A stretch of DNA of 19,321 bases from an uncultured Acetatifactor sp. (lineage in GTDB: Bacteria > Bacillota > Clostridia > Lachnospirales > Lachnospiraceae), in the NCBI GenBank assembly GCA_910577035.1, contig CAJTKW010000067.1, forward strand, positions 1-19,321, written 5' to 3'. The notes under the pieces were generated by a model. That model was not told where the DNA came from. It saw nothing but the letters and a program-made list of their open reading frames with translations, and ran no database searches. The position numbers and the translations under genes are program-made. Each line of letters starts with the position of its first letter. The first letter of the stretch is position 1. Shown piece by piece: positions 8,200 to 16,285 of this stretch.

Positions 8200-8240
8200 G
8201 CCTTGCTGGCGTGGTTGATAGAAAGGACAGCCGGCAAGGC
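8200..8240 (+). promoter_or_regulatory. Leader hairpin upstream of the ABC-F gene
   Basis: GCCTTGCTGGC (8200-8210) can pair with GCCGGCAAGGC (8230-8240): 11 bp with one G-U, 19-nt loop. It ends three nt before the ribosome binding site AAGGAAAGGA. No T run follows, so it is not a simple terminator. Leader structures often control ABC-F genes, but here that role is only an inference. Confidence 0.5.
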
Positions 8241-8255
8241 TGTAAGGAAAGGATA

Positions 8256-10283
8256 ATGAGATATCAGATCAGACATGCACTGGTACAGTATGGTGCGGAA
8301 ACCATACTGAAGGATGCAAATTTTGAAGTGCGCGACAAGGAGAAGATTGCTGTCGTGGGTAGGAACGGATGCGGCAAGACTACGCTTTTAAAGCTTATTG
8401 CCGGGGACATTACCATGAGCAACCCGGACAGCGATGAAGAATGCGGTATCACCATGGCAGGAAAGCAGGAGATCGGGTTCCTGCGCCAGGTAAATTTTGA
8501 AGACAGGGATGTGACGGTGGAAGAGGAAATCAAAAAGACCTTTGCACCGGTGTTTGCGTGTGAAAAACGCATGAGCGAGCTGGAAGAAGAGATGAAGGCC
8601 TCAGACAGTCCGGCTCTTCTAAGTGAATACGACGGCCTGCAGAGGCAGATGGAGGCACTGCGGGGTTATTCCTGGCAACAGGATATGGAGATCATGTTTC
8701 AGCGGTTTGGATTTGCACTGGAGGACCTGCAGCGCCCCATCGGCAGCTTTTCCGGAGGACAGCAGACCAAGGTGGCATTTATCAAGCTGTTGCTGCACAG
8801 ACCGGATATTATGCTGCTGGATGAGCCGACCAACCATCTTGACCTGCCTACGATTGAATGGCTGGAGGGCTATCTGAAAAATTATGACAAGGCCGTGGTA
8901 ATTGTCTCCCATGATCGAATGTTCCTGGATCGGGTGATTGATGTGACCTATGAGATCGAATATCATGAAATGAAGCGGTATCCGGGCGGTTATACCGCGT
9001 TTATGAAGCAGAAGGAAGAAGCGCTGGTCAAGCAGGAAAAGGATTACGAGGAACAGCAGAAGGAGATTAAGCGTCTCACCGAGTGGATAGAAAAGTGGAA
9101 GAATACGCCCTCCAAGGTGGCTGCCACCCATTCCAAGCGTATGGCTATCGAACACATGGTAAAAATTGAAAAGCCCCGGCGATTTGACACAAAAGCATTT
9201 CATGCCAGGTATACGCCCAGGATAGAGAGCTATACCAATGTGGTTCAGGCCAAGGAGCTGGCCATCGGCTATGATTATGTGCTGAGCCGGGTGTCTTTTT
9301 TGCTGCAGAAAAAGGAACGGCTTGCCGTGATTGGGGAGAACGGTAAGGGAAAATCTACCCTGTTAAAGACCCTGATCGGGGAGCTGCCTTCCCTGGGCGG
9401 CGAGTTTAAGATCGGCCAGAATGTGGAATGGGGATATTTTGACCAGCAGAAAGCAGTGTTGGATGATGCGGATCCGGAACAGACGGTGTTGGACAATTTC
9501 TGGGAGGAGTATCCCGGTTATATGCGGGAGGAAGTACGCAGTGCCCTGGGCGGATTTCTTTTTTCCGGTGAGGACGTAATGAAAAAGATGGGGCAGCTTT
9601 CCGGAGGAGAAAAGGTCAGGCTTTCTCTTTGCAAGATGCTGCAGACCAGGCCCAATCTGCTGATTCTGGACGAGCCCACCAACCATATGGATATTATCGG
9701 CAAGGAAGCTTTGGAGAAGATGCTGAACGAGTATGAGGGTACGGTATTGTTTGTTTCCCATGACAGATATTTTATCAGCCGGATTGCCACGGGGATTCTG
9801 GAGTTTTCCCAGACAGAAGTGAAACAATACAAGATGAATTATGAAGATTATCTGGCGGAGAAGCAGAAGGAGGCGGGCCAGGGCAGCGGCGGTACTGGGG
9901 TTAAAGGGCCTTATACCGGGGCTTATTCTTCAGAATATCAGGCGGCGTATACAGGAGCCGGGAGCCAGTCTGACGGAGCCGGGGGAAAAGATGCCTCCGG
10001 CAGTGATCTGCCTACCCTGAACGATGTGTTTGATAAGAAGACCTATTACAACCCGGGAAAGATCCGTTCCCGGCTGCAGAACCAGCTGGCAAAATACGAA
10101 AGGCTGCTGTCGGAGAGCGAGGAAAAGCTGGCAGAGCTGAAGCTGCAGCTTCTGGATCCGGCGCTGGCAAGCAGTTATCCAAAGCTGATGGAGCTTCAGA
10201 CAGCCATCGAGGCGGAGGAAAAGAATCAGGAGAGCCTTCTGGAGAGGATGGTGGAAACGGAGACGGAGCTGGAAAACATGTAG
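8256..10283 (+). CDS. ABC-F family ATPase (translation factor / ribosome protection type)
   Basis: A 675-residue soluble protein with two ABC ATPase domains and no membrane segments. Domain 1 has Walker A GRNGCGKTT (35-43), SGGQQ (166-170) and LLDEPTNHLD (E190). Domain 2 has GENGKGKST (360-368), LSGGEKVR (448-455) and LDEPTNHMD (E473). A charged linker between the domains corresponds to the interdomain arm that enters the ribosomal E site in ABC-F proteins. After domain 2 comes a Gly/Ala/Tyr-rich spacer (about 547-582) and a C-terminal coiled coil (about 605-670), as in Uup/YdiF-type members. The ATG at 8256 follows AAGGAAAGGA; the GTG at 8211 lies in the loop of the leader hairpin. Whether it serves antibiotic resistance or housekeeping translation cannot be told from sequence. 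Confidence 0.92.
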   Translation: MRYQIRHALVQYGAETILKDANFEVRDKEKIAVVGRNGCGKTTLLKLIAGDITMSNPDSDEECGITMAGKQEIGFLRQVNFEDRDVTVEEEIKKTFAPVFACEKRMSELEEEMKASDSPALLSEYDGLQRQMEALRGYSWQQDMEIMFQRFGFALEDLQRPIGSFSGGQQTKVAFIKLLLHRPDIMLLDEPTNHLDLPTIEWLEGYLKNYDKAVVIVSHDRMFLDRVIDVTYEIEYHEMKRYPGGYTAFMKQKEEALVKQEKDYEEQQKEIKRLTEWIEKWKNTPSKVAATHSKRMAIEHMVKIEKPRRFDTKAFHARYTPRIESYTNVVQAKELAIGYDYVLSRVSFLLQKKERLAVIGENGKGKSTLLKTLIGELPSLGGEFKIGQNVEWGYFDQQKAVLDDADPEQTVLDNFWEEYPGYMREEVRSALGGFLFSGEDVMKKMGQLSGGEKVRLSLCKMLQTRPNLLILDEPTNHMDIIGKEALEKMLNEYEGTVLFVSHDRYFISRIATGILEFSQTEVKQYKMNYEDYLAEKQKEAGQGSGGTGVKGPYTGAYSSEYQAAYTGAGSQSDGAGGKDASGSDLPTLNDVFDKKTYYNPGKIRSRLQNQLAKYERLLSESEEKLAELKLQLLDPALASSYPKLMELQTAIEAEEKNQESLLERMVETETELENM

Positions 10284-10311
10284 GACGGCCAGGGTGTATG
10301 AAAAAAGTTGC

Positions 10312-10370
10312 TTTTCGCTAAAACGTTGTCATATATTGTACTGTTGGGCAAAAAATGTATATGCTATGTT
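10312..10370 (+). promoter_or_regulatory. AraC-gene promoter with putative AraC operator (copy 1)
   Basis: TTTTCGCTAAAA (10312-10323), TATATTGT (10332-10339), AAAAATG (10351-10357) and an extended -10 TGcTATGTT (10362-10370) occur in this order. The same set with nearly the same spacing lies upstream of the sugar permease at 11382-11441. The region where the -35 should be has no good match, as expected for an activator-dependent promoter. The predicted start near 10377 fits translation from 10426. Confidence 0.6.
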
Positions 10371-10425
10371 GTATATAAACAGTAAATCATATGCTGACAA
10401 TGGACAAGCCGAACTGGAGAGCGAA

Positions 10426-11280
10426 ATGGAACAGGGATCGAGGAAAAAATTTACCGCTCTGGACGCGGAGCTTTTGTGCGAATGTAAGACAATTACTGCG
10501 CCCCTGGATTACTCCATGGATATGCACAATCATGACGGATATGAGGTTTTGCTGGTTTTGGGGGGGGTTGTCAACCTCTACACGGAGTCCGGCGGGAGCA
10601 GGCTGGAGCGGGGAGACCTGGTATGTATGGATGAACTGGATTTTCACCGGGTGGAGGTGATTACCAGGGAAACATATGACCGCATTGTGGTGAACGTCAA
10701 AAGGCATGTGCTGGAGGCGGCCTCCAGCAGGCAGACAGATTTGCAGACCTGTTTCCGCCGTACACATCTGAGCCATGTGAATGTCGTTCATCTCTCTGAG
10801 GAAGAGGTGCAGCAGATGAGCTTCTGTGCCCATTCGCTTCAAAAAAGCCTTCTGCGGAAGCAGCCTGGCGACGAGATCCTGGCGGATGCCTATCTGAAAC
10901 AGATTATGGTCACGGTAAACCGCCATTTCCTGGAGCAGGACATTCTGCCCCGTATGGAGATTATGCCGGAACTGGTGATGGAAACATTTAATTATATTGA
11001 AAATCACCTGGCGGAAGAAATTACCCTGAAAAGCCTGGAGGAAAATCTGCATTACAACGGGACTTATATCAGCAGGTGCTTTAAACGGATAGCGGGTATA
11101 TCCCTGCAAAGCTATATTTTAGCAAAGAAAATAATGCTGTCCTGCAAGCTGTTGAGGGAGGGCATACCTCCCTGTGACGTGTGCGATATGACAGGGTTCA
11201 ACAGCTATTCCAATTTCTCCCGGACCTTTTCGAAGCAAGTGGGGAAATCCCCTAAAAAATATCAGATTGAGAACAGATAG
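10426..11280 (+). CDS. AraC-family transcriptional regulator of the adjacent sugar operon
   Basis: A 284-residue protein with an N-terminal cupin-like sensor domain (HNHDGYEVLLVLGG at 34-47, histidines 34 and 36) and a C-terminal double helix-turn-helix DNA-binding domain (about 185-284: ITLKSLEENL..., YISRCFKRIAG, then GFNSYSNFSRTFSKQVGKSP). The start at 10426 is chosen because GGAG lies six nt upstream and the likely promoter -10 sits at 10365-10370, past the longer frame starts at 10294 and 10366. It lies directly before a CUT1-type sugar transporter. In this family the cupin domain usually binds the sugar or an intermediate and the protein activates the neighbouring uptake operon. Its own terminators separate it from that operon, so both units carry separate promoters. 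Confidence 0.9.
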   Translation: MEQGSRKKFTALDAELLCECKTITAPLDYSMDMHNHDGYEVLLVLGGVVNLYTESGGSRLERGDLVCMDELDFHRVEVITRETYDRIVVNVKRHVLEAASSRQTDLQTCFRRTHLSHVNVVHLSEEEVQQMSFCAHSLQKSLLRKQPGDEILADAYLKQIMVTVNRHFLEQDILPRMEIMPELVMETFNYIENHLAEEITLKSLEENLHYNGTYISRCFKRIAGISLQSYILAKKIMLSCKLLREGIPPCDVCDMTGFNSYSNFSRTFSKQVGKSPKKYQIENR

Positions 11281-11292
11281 CAATGCTGCGTT

Positions 11293-11322
11293 GGCATGTG
11301 AGATTTCACATGCCGTTTTTTT
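11293..11322 (+). terminator. Rho-independent terminator after the AraC gene
   Basis: GGCATGTGA (11293-11301), a 4-nt loop and TCACATGCC (11306-11314) form a perfect 9-bp stem, followed by G and seven T. It lies 13 nt after the stop codon. Confidence 0.92.
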
Positions 11323-11338
11323 AAGGAAACTGTACCGT

Positions 11339-11374
11339 CAGGCGCGCACAGTAAGAGTGCGAAGCCTGTTTTTT
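11339..11374 (+). terminator. Second terminator-like hairpin before the sugar operon
   Basis: CAGGC/GCCTG (11339-11343 with 11364-11368) plus the inner stem CGCAC/GTGCG (11345-11349 with 11357-11361), with small bulges and a 7-nt loop, followed by six T (11369-11374). It lies immediately upstream of the operon's operator and promoter and probably backs up the first terminator, insulating the sugar operon from AraC transcription. Confidence 0.7.
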
Positions 11375-11381
11375 ATGTCGC

Positions 11382-11441
11382 ATTTCGCTAAAAAACAAGT
11401 TCTATATTGTGTAGGTGCATAGAAAAATGGTGTGATATAGT
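11382..11441 (+). promoter_or_regulatory. Sugar-operon promoter with putative AraC operator (copy 2)
   Basis: ATTTCGCTAAAA (11382-11393), TATATTGT (11403-11410), AAAAATG (11423-11429) and an extended -10 TGaTATAGT (11433-11441). The spacing from CGCTA to the -10 is 50 nt here and 49 nt in copy 1. The -35 window (11413-11418, AGGTGC) is poor, which fits activator control. The expected start is near 11448, about 30 nt before the permease ATG. Confidence 0.65.
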
Positions 11442-11476
11442 TGAAATGTGTACAAAATAGACAAAGGAGGCACAAG

Positions 11477-12409
11477 ATGAAAAAGAATACTACCAGAAAA
11501 AAGCCCAATCGAACCCTTGTGAAAATGTGGAATTACAAGTGGATTTACCTGATGCTTGTTCCGGTGATGGCCTATTACATTATCTTTAAGTATATTCCGA
11601 TGTATGGAATCACGATTGCCTTTAAAGATTACAATGTATTTAAGGGTGTGTTTGAAAGTCCCTGGTGCGGCCTGGATGTGTTTGAAAAGATTTTAAGCAA
11701 TAAAAACTTCTGGGAGGCCATCAAGAATACACTGCTTTTGAACATGCTGACGCTTGTGGTCAGTTTCCCGCTGACAATCATTGTGTCGCTGATGTTGAAT
11801 GAGGTGATAAGCGGTAAATTCAAGAAAGTGACCCAGTCCATCCTGTACCTGCCGCATTTCATTTCCTGGGTGGTGGTGGCCGGCATTGCGACAAACCTCT
11901 TTTCCATGCAGGGCGGGACTGTCAACCATATTCTGAATAATCTGGGAATAGACTCCGTTCCCTTTTTGAGTAATAACGCCTGGTGGGTTTTCACTTATGT
12001 TATCTGTAATGTCTGGAAGGAGATCGGCTGGGGTACCATAATCTACCTGGCAGCCCTGACGGGGGTGGACGAGAGCCTGTATGAGGCGGCATACCTGGAC
12101 GGGGCATCCAAGTTCCAGAGGCTGATTTACATTACCCTTCCTTCCATCAAGTCGGTGATCGTGACCATGCTGATCCTGCAGATCTCCAAGATGATGACCA
12201 TCGGTCTGGACGCTCCTCTGCTGTTGGGCAACAAAAAGGTCATGGGTGTGTCGGAGGTTATCAGTACCTATACATACCGGCTGGGTATTGAACGGGCCAA
12301 ATACAGTGATTCTACGGCAATCGGTCTGTTCCAGTCCGTTATCAATATCATTATCCTGTTTGTGGCAGACAAGTTTGCCAAGGCCATCGGCGAAGACGGA
12401 ATCATTTAA
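11477..12409 (+). CDS. Carbohydrate ABC transporter permease, LplB type
   Basis: A 310-residue inner-membrane permease with six likely helices (about 23-43, 85-108, 120-145, 170-190, 220-245 and 275-298). The cytoplasmic EAA loop reads YEAAYLDGASKFQRLIYITL, the site that contacts the ATPase. The ATG at 11477 follows AAAGGAGG with a 6-nt gap. An upstream TTG at 11441 overlaps the -10 and is rejected. It is the first gene of the operon and pairs with the permease at 12454. This subfamily (LplB/YtcP) imports oligosaccharides or uronide-type sugars. No ATPase gene is in the operon, so a shared MsmX-like ATPase encoded elsewhere is expected. Confidence 0.93.
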   Translation: MKKNTTRKKPNRTLVKMWNYKWIYLMLVPVMAYYIIFKYIPMYGITIAFKDYNVFKGVFESPWCGLDVFEKILSNKNFWEAIKNTLLLNMLTLVVSFPLTIIVSLMLNEVISGKFKKVTQSILYLPHFISWVVVAGIATNLFSMQGGTVNHILNNLGIDSVPFLSNNAWWVFTYVICNVWKEIGWGTIIYLAALTGVDESLYEAAYLDGASKFQRLIYITLPSIKSVIVTMLILQISKMMTIGLDAPLLLGNKKVMGVSEVISTYTYRLGIERAKYSDSTAIGLFQSVINIIILFVADKFAKAIGEDGII

Positions 12410-12453
12410 CGGCACGGATGACAAACTCTATCTTGTTAAGAAAGGAACGGAAT

Positions 12454-13323
12454 ATGAAGAAGAAAAAAATAACGGTGGGTCAAGTGATAAACGGCATGCT
12501 TTTGCTGATACTGGCGTTCGTCTGCCTGTATCCTTTCCTGAATGTAATTGCCTACTCCCTGAGCGGGTACAATGCAGTCTTGTCCGGGAAGGTCACCTTT
12601 TACCCGATTGATTTTACCCTTGGCGCCTATCAGCAGATCCTGGGTAAAACCCAGATCTGGAATTCCATGAAAACAACCGTGCTGGTAACACTGATGGGTA
12701 CGGGTTTAAGCCTGGTCCTTACGATCTTTGCCTCCTATGCCTTGTCCCGCAACGATCTGCCGGGAAGGAAATTCCTCACGGGAATGATTCTTTTCACCAT
12801 GTATTTCGGGGGCGGCATGATTCCTACCTTCCTGGTGGTGAAAGGTGTGGGCTTATATGACACTCTGGGAGCCCTGTTTATTCCTCAGGCTGTGAATGTC
12901 TTCAACTTTATCGTCATGCGGACATTTTTCAGAAACCTGCCGGAGAGCCTGGAGGAAGCAGCCAGGATTGACGGAGCCTCCTACCTGCAGGTTCTGGTCA
13001 AAATCGTGCTTCCGCTTTCCCTGCCCATCATCGCTACCATTGGATTGTTCTACGCGGTGGGCTATTGGAATACATACTTTGATGCGCTGATATACATACA
13101 GGACCCGAACAAGTACACTCTGCAGCTCCGTCTGAGGAGTCTGCTGTTCGGCGAGGAATTGAATAATTCGGGAGTGAACCTGGAGGGGCTGGGTACCCAG
13201 GTTATGACACAGTCCCTGAAGATGGCCACCGTGGCCGTTTCCACCATTCCGATTCTGATCGTGTACCCCTGGCTGCAGAAATATTTTGTCAAGGGCGTTA
13301 TGGTGGGCTCTGTGAAAGGATAA
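12454..13323 (+). CDS. Carbohydrate ABC transporter permease, YtcP type
   Basis: A 289-residue permease of the CUT1 class with helices near residues 10-32, 70-95, 105-128, 135-155, 185-208 and 255-275. Its EAA loop is LEEAARIDGASYLQVLVKIV. The ATG at 12454 has AAAGGA seven nt upstream; the open frame from 12418 lacks a ribosome binding site. It lies 44 nt after the first permease and upstream of the binding-protein gene, the usual permease-permease-lipoprotein order of LplB/YtcP-type systems. It forms the second half of the membrane channel. Confidence 0.93.
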   Translation: MKKKKITVGQVINGMLLLILAFVCLYPFLNVIAYSLSGYNAVLSGKVTFYPIDFTLGAYQQILGKTQIWNSMKTTVLVTLMGTGLSLVLTIFASYALSRNDLPGRKFLTGMILFTMYFGGGMIPTFLVVKGVGLYDTLGALFIPQAVNVFNFIVMRTFFRNLPESLEEAARIDGASYLQVLVKIVLPLSLPIIATIGLFYAVGYWNTYFDALIYIQDPNKYTLQLRLRSLLFGEELNNSGVNLEGLGTQVMTQSLKMATVAVSTIPILIVYPWLQKYFVKGVMVGSVKG

Positions 13324-13370
13324 TGAATTGCCCCAGGGTATTCATTATAGTAACTGCGGCCTTTCGGCCG
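13321..13370 (+). other. Two small hairpins between the permease and binding-protein genes
   Basis: TAATGAA (13321-13327, containing the stop codon) can pair with TTCATTA (13341-13347), with CCC/GGG inside the loop. CGGCC (13357-13361) pairs with GGCCG (13366-13370) around TTTC. Neither is followed by a T run, so read-through is expected. They may mark an mRNA processing or stabilising site before the highly expressed lipoprotein gene. Confidence 0.45.
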
Positions 13371-13428
13371 GACATCGGGACGGCGGGGCTGCGTAACAAA
13401 AGTAACTCTTAGAAAGGGAGGAAGTATC

Positions 13429-15105
13429 GTGAAGAAAAAAGCAATTTCTTGTATGCTGGCAGTGTCCATGCTGGCAACGGTTTTGGCCGGCTGCGGAAAC
13501 AGCCCGGATAACGGAGGAAAGTCCGATGCCGCCGGAGGTAAAGAAAGTCAGCCTGCCATGCAGTCCTCGGCGACCGGCGGAGGCGGCGGAGGCGGCGAAG
13601 GCCAGGCGGAGGCCAGCAAGTACCAGACCACTTATGGTTCCAAGACATTTGACAATGTGACCATTACTGTGGAGCTGTTTGACAGGAGCAATGCGCCGGA
13701 CGGATCCACCATCACCGAGAACAAGTGGACCGAGTATGTGAATCAGGAGATGAATAAGGTAGGCATCAATGTAGAGTTTGTGCCCGTGCCCAGATGGGAT
13801 GAGGTCACGAAGATGCAGAGCATGGTGGCGGGCCAGACGGCTCCCGACCTGACGCTGACCTATACATACGCCTATGCGGAGGATTATTTCAACCAGGGCG
13901 GTATCTGGGATTTATCAGAGTTTATTGACGGTCCGGACCAGGCCCTGAATATGAAGGCGTACCTGGGGCAGGAAGTGCTTGACATCGGGCGAAATCCCAA
14001 CGGCAGCCTCTACGGTATCGTAGCAAAGCGTGCAACTACGGCAAAGAGTAATATGTTCCTCAGAAAAGACTGGATGGATGACCTCAACCTGAGTGTGCCC
14101 ACTACCCCGGATGAGCTTTATGACGTGGTGGAGAAGATGACCAAGAACAATCCGGATAACAGAAACGATGTGCTGGGTATGATTATCTGGAATGCCTGGA
14201 ACCTGCGTATGGCATTTTCCAAGATTGCGGGAGATCCTGTGGCAGTGGAAATTGCCAGCACGGAGGACGCCATTCAGGACTATTATGACGAGGGCATGAA
14301 GGATTACTACCGCTTTATGAACCAGATGTACAATAATGGCCTGCTGAACCAGGAGTATTACACCATGTCCGAAGATAATTTCAAGAGCTATATCGTGACG
14401 GGTGCGGCGGCCAGCTTTGAGTACAGTGTAAACGGCAGTGTGGACGTGATGAGAGGCTCCCTGCTTAAGACTTTACAGGAAAATGATCCGGGGGCGGACA
14501 TTATTTCCATTCCTCCCCTTAAGAATGTGAACGACGGGAAACAGTACAGCGCTGCTTATGCTTCCGGCGGCCTGATTGCGTTCTGCCCCAAGACGGCGGA
14601 CGAGGAGACTGTAGAGGCATGTATGACCTACCTGGACTGGATGTGCACCAAGGAAGGCGGACATGTGCTGTACCATGGATTTGAGGGTGAGCACTATGAG
14701 TATGACAGCAATGGCGTGCCCGTAGTGAAAGATGCCGAGTATAATACCAAGGATAAGGACTGGATCAGGGCCGATATATTCCTGGTAGGCAACCAGGGCT
14801 ATTTTGCCACCGTGGATGATTTCAACGCATGTACGGCTAAGGAAGCACCGGGATACGAGGATCATGTGGTAGCCAATTACGAGAATGCCATGGTGGGAAC
14901 GCTGAACCATGACTCCACCTATACATCCCCGTCTACGCCTGAGCTGATTACGGACATCAACCTTGTGAAGGACGAGTATCAGGTGAAATGTATTACTTGC
15001 CCTCCGGATCAGTTTGAACAGACCTATGAAGAGTATTTGGAGCAGCTGAAAAATGCCGGCGTTCAGACAATCATTGACGAGCGCACGGAGCATGCAGGCA
15101 ACTGA
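13429..15105 (+). CDS. Carbohydrate ABC transporter solute-binding lipoprotein
   Basis: A 558-residue extracellular lipoprotein. Residues 1-21 are a lipoprotein signal (KKK, hydrophobic core, lipobox LAGC with the modified cysteine at 22). A low-complexity linker with a run of seven glycines (residues about 50-58) follows, then a two-lobed binding domain typical of the large LipO/YtcQ-type family 1 binding proteins (for example WTEYVNQEMNKVGINVEFVP near 105 and GQTAPDLTLTYTY near 145). Translation starts at GTG 13429 after AAAGGGAGG. It delivers its sugar to the two permeases encoded upstream. The length fits LplA-like oligosaccharide binders, but the ligand is not readable from sequence. Strong hairpins on both sides suggest its mRNA segment is stabilised. 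Confidence 0.93.
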   Translation: MKKKAISCMLAVSMLATVLAGCGNSPDNGGKSDAAGGKESQPAMQSSATGGGGGGGEGQAEASKYQTTYGSKTFDNVTITVELFDRSNAPDGSTITENKWTEYVNQEMNKVGINVEFVPVPRWDEVTKMQSMVAGQTAPDLTLTYTYAYAEDYFNQGGIWDLSEFIDGPDQALNMKAYLGQEVLDIGRNPNGSLYGIVAKRATTAKSNMFLRKDWMDDLNLSVPTTPDELYDVVEKMTKNNPDNRNDVLGMIIWNAWNLRMAFSKIAGDPVAVEIASTEDAIQDYYDEGMKDYYRFMNQMYNNGLLNQEYYTMSEDNFKSYIVTGAAASFEYSVNGSVDVMRGSLLKTLQENDPGADIISIPPLKNVNDGKQYSAAYASGGLIAFCPKTADEETVEACMTYLDWMCTKEGGHVLYHGFEGEHYEYDSNGVPVVKDAEYNTKDKDWIRADIFLVGNQGYFATVDDFNACTAKEAPGYEDHVVANYENAMVGTLNHDSTYTSPSTPELITDINLVKDEYQVKCITCPPDQFEQTYEEYLEQLKNAGVQTIIDERTEHAGN

Positions 15106-15112
15106 TTGGATA

Positions 15113-15152
15113 TTAGAGGCAGATCCCTTTGGAGGAAGGGACCTGCCTCTAA
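15113..15152 (+). other. Long intercistronic stem-loop after the binding-protein gene
   Basis: TTAGAGGCAG (15113-15122) pairs perfectly with CTGCCTCTAA (15143-15152), and the inner CCCTT (15125-15129) with AAGGG (15136-15140) around a 6-nt loop. It begins eight nt after the stop codon. It is followed by A rather than T, so it is a poor terminator and more likely protects the 3' end of the binding-protein mRNA or gives partial read-through. Confidence 0.75.
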
Positions 15153-15158
15153 AAATGA

Positions 15159-15180
15159 GCAGCTCCCCCCAGGGGACTGC
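15159..15180 (+). other. Second intercistronic hairpin
   Basis: GCAG-c-TCCCC (15159-15168) pairs with GGGGA-CTGC (15172-15180) around a 3-nt loop with one bulge. It sits just upstream of the dehydrogenase ribosome binding site (GAGGGA, 15188-15193). The two hairpins in tandem separate the transport and metabolic parts of the operon. Confidence 0.5.
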
Positions 15181-15201
15181 GGTATGCGAGGGACAGAGAA
15201 G

Positions 15202-16284
15202 ATGGAACAGAAAAAAGACGGAATGCACTATGCGCCAAAGGGGAAACCCGCGCCGGTGGTGAAGCCGGGGGAGTTTGCCATTGCTGCGGCACATCTGGAT
15301 CACGGGCATATATACGGAATGTGTAACGGCCTCACGGAGGCGGGGGCACGTATCAAATGGGTGTATGACCCGGATTCGGCTAAGGTGGAAGCCTTTCGGA
15401 AGGCGTTCCCGGAGGCCCAGCCGGCATCGGGGGAGAGTCAGATTTTAGAGGATCCGGAGGTCAGGCTGGTGTGCGGGGCGGCGGTCACCAATGAGCGGTG
15501 TGCTCTGGGCCTGCGGGTGATGGCGGCGGGAAAGGATTATTTTACGGATAAGGCACCGCTGACCACTCTGGAGCAGCTTAGGGACGCCAGAGACATGGTA
15601 CGGCGCACCGGAAGAAAGTACATGGTGTATTACAGTGAGCGCATTCATGTGGAGTCGGCGGTGTATGCCGGGCAGCTTATAGAAGAGGGGGCCATAGGCA
15701 CTCCCATTCATGTGGACGGCTTCGGCCCTCATCGGATTGGAAATCCTGCAGCCAGACCGGACTGGTTCTTCGAGAGAGAAAAATACGGCGGTATCCTCTG
15801 TGACATTGGCAGCCATCAGATTGAGCAATTCTTATTTTACTGCGGCGTGAAAGAGGCCACAGTGCAGTATAGTCAGGTGGGAAATTACGCGCATCCGGCG
15901 TATCCGGAGCTGGAGGACTTCGGCGAAGCGGTGCTGCTGGGGGATAACGGTGCCACGCAGCATTTTCGGGTGGACTGGTTTACACCGGATGGCCTTTCCG
16001 CCTGGGGGGACGGAAGGACCTTTATCCTGGGCACGGAGGGCTATATCGAATTGCGCAAATATGTCAATGTGGGTACCGGGGACGGCAAGGGAGATCATGT
16101 GTTTCTGGTAAACCGGGAGGGTGAGCAGTATTTCAATGTCTCCGGGAAGGTGGGCTATCCTTTCTTCGGGCAGTTGATTCTGGACTGCATACACCGCACG
16201 GAGGGAGCCATGACCCAGGAGCATGCGTTCCAGGCAGCAGAATTATGCGTACGGGCCCAGAATCAGGCGGTGACGGTTCGATAA
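15202..16284 (+). CDS. Gfo/Idh/MocA-family oxidoreductase, divergent nucleotide-binding motif
   Basis: A 360-residue NAD(P)-dependent dehydrogenase-like protein with an N-terminal Rossmann half (EFAIAAAHLDHGHIYG at about 23-38) and a C-terminal Gfo/Idh/MocA half (HVDGFGPHRIG, then GGILCDIGSHQIEQFLF). The usual GxGxxG loop is replaced by AAHLDHGHIYG. The EKP motif appears as TDKAP, which keeps the lysine. Start choice: ATG 15202 with GAGGGA eight nt upstream; ATG 15184 and ATG 15223 are alternatives, and the TTG frame start at 15106 runs through the hairpins. Its place in the sugar operon suggests oxidation, epimerisation or hydrolysis of the imported sugar or a derivative; the exact substrate is unknown. 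Confidence 0.85.
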   Translation: MEQKKDGMHYAPKGKPAPVVKPGEFAIAAAHLDHGHIYGMCNGLTEAGARIKWVYDPDSAKVEAFRKAFPEAQPASGESQILEDPEVRLVCGAAVTNERCALGLRVMAAGKDYFTDKAPLTTLEQLRDARDMVRRTGRKYMVYYSERIHVESAVYAGQLIEEGAIGTPIHVDGFGPHRIGNPAARPDWFFEREKYGGILCDIGSHQIEQFLFYCGVKEATVQYSQVGNYAHPAYPELEDFGEAVLLGDNGATQHFRVDWFTPDGLSAWGDGRTFILGTEGYIELRKYVNVGTGDGKGDHVFLVNREGEQYFNVSGKVGYPFFGQLILDCIHRTEGAMTQEHAFQAAELCVRAQNQAVTVR

Positions 16285-16285
16285 G

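Noticed and set aside
10318..10331. Possible CcpA (cre) site CTAAAACGTTGTCA
   Set aside because: It lacks the initial TG of the cre consensus, and the matching sequence in the second promoter has no central CG. The shared-element explanation fits better.
10387..11109. 240-codon minus-strand frame opposite the AraC gene
   Set aside because: Low-complexity antisense translation with no ribosome binding site; the plus strand carries a clear AraC protein.
14473..15309. 278-codon minus-strand frame opposite the binding-protein gene
   Set aside because: It crosses the strong intercistronic hairpin and two plus-strand genes and has no domain features.
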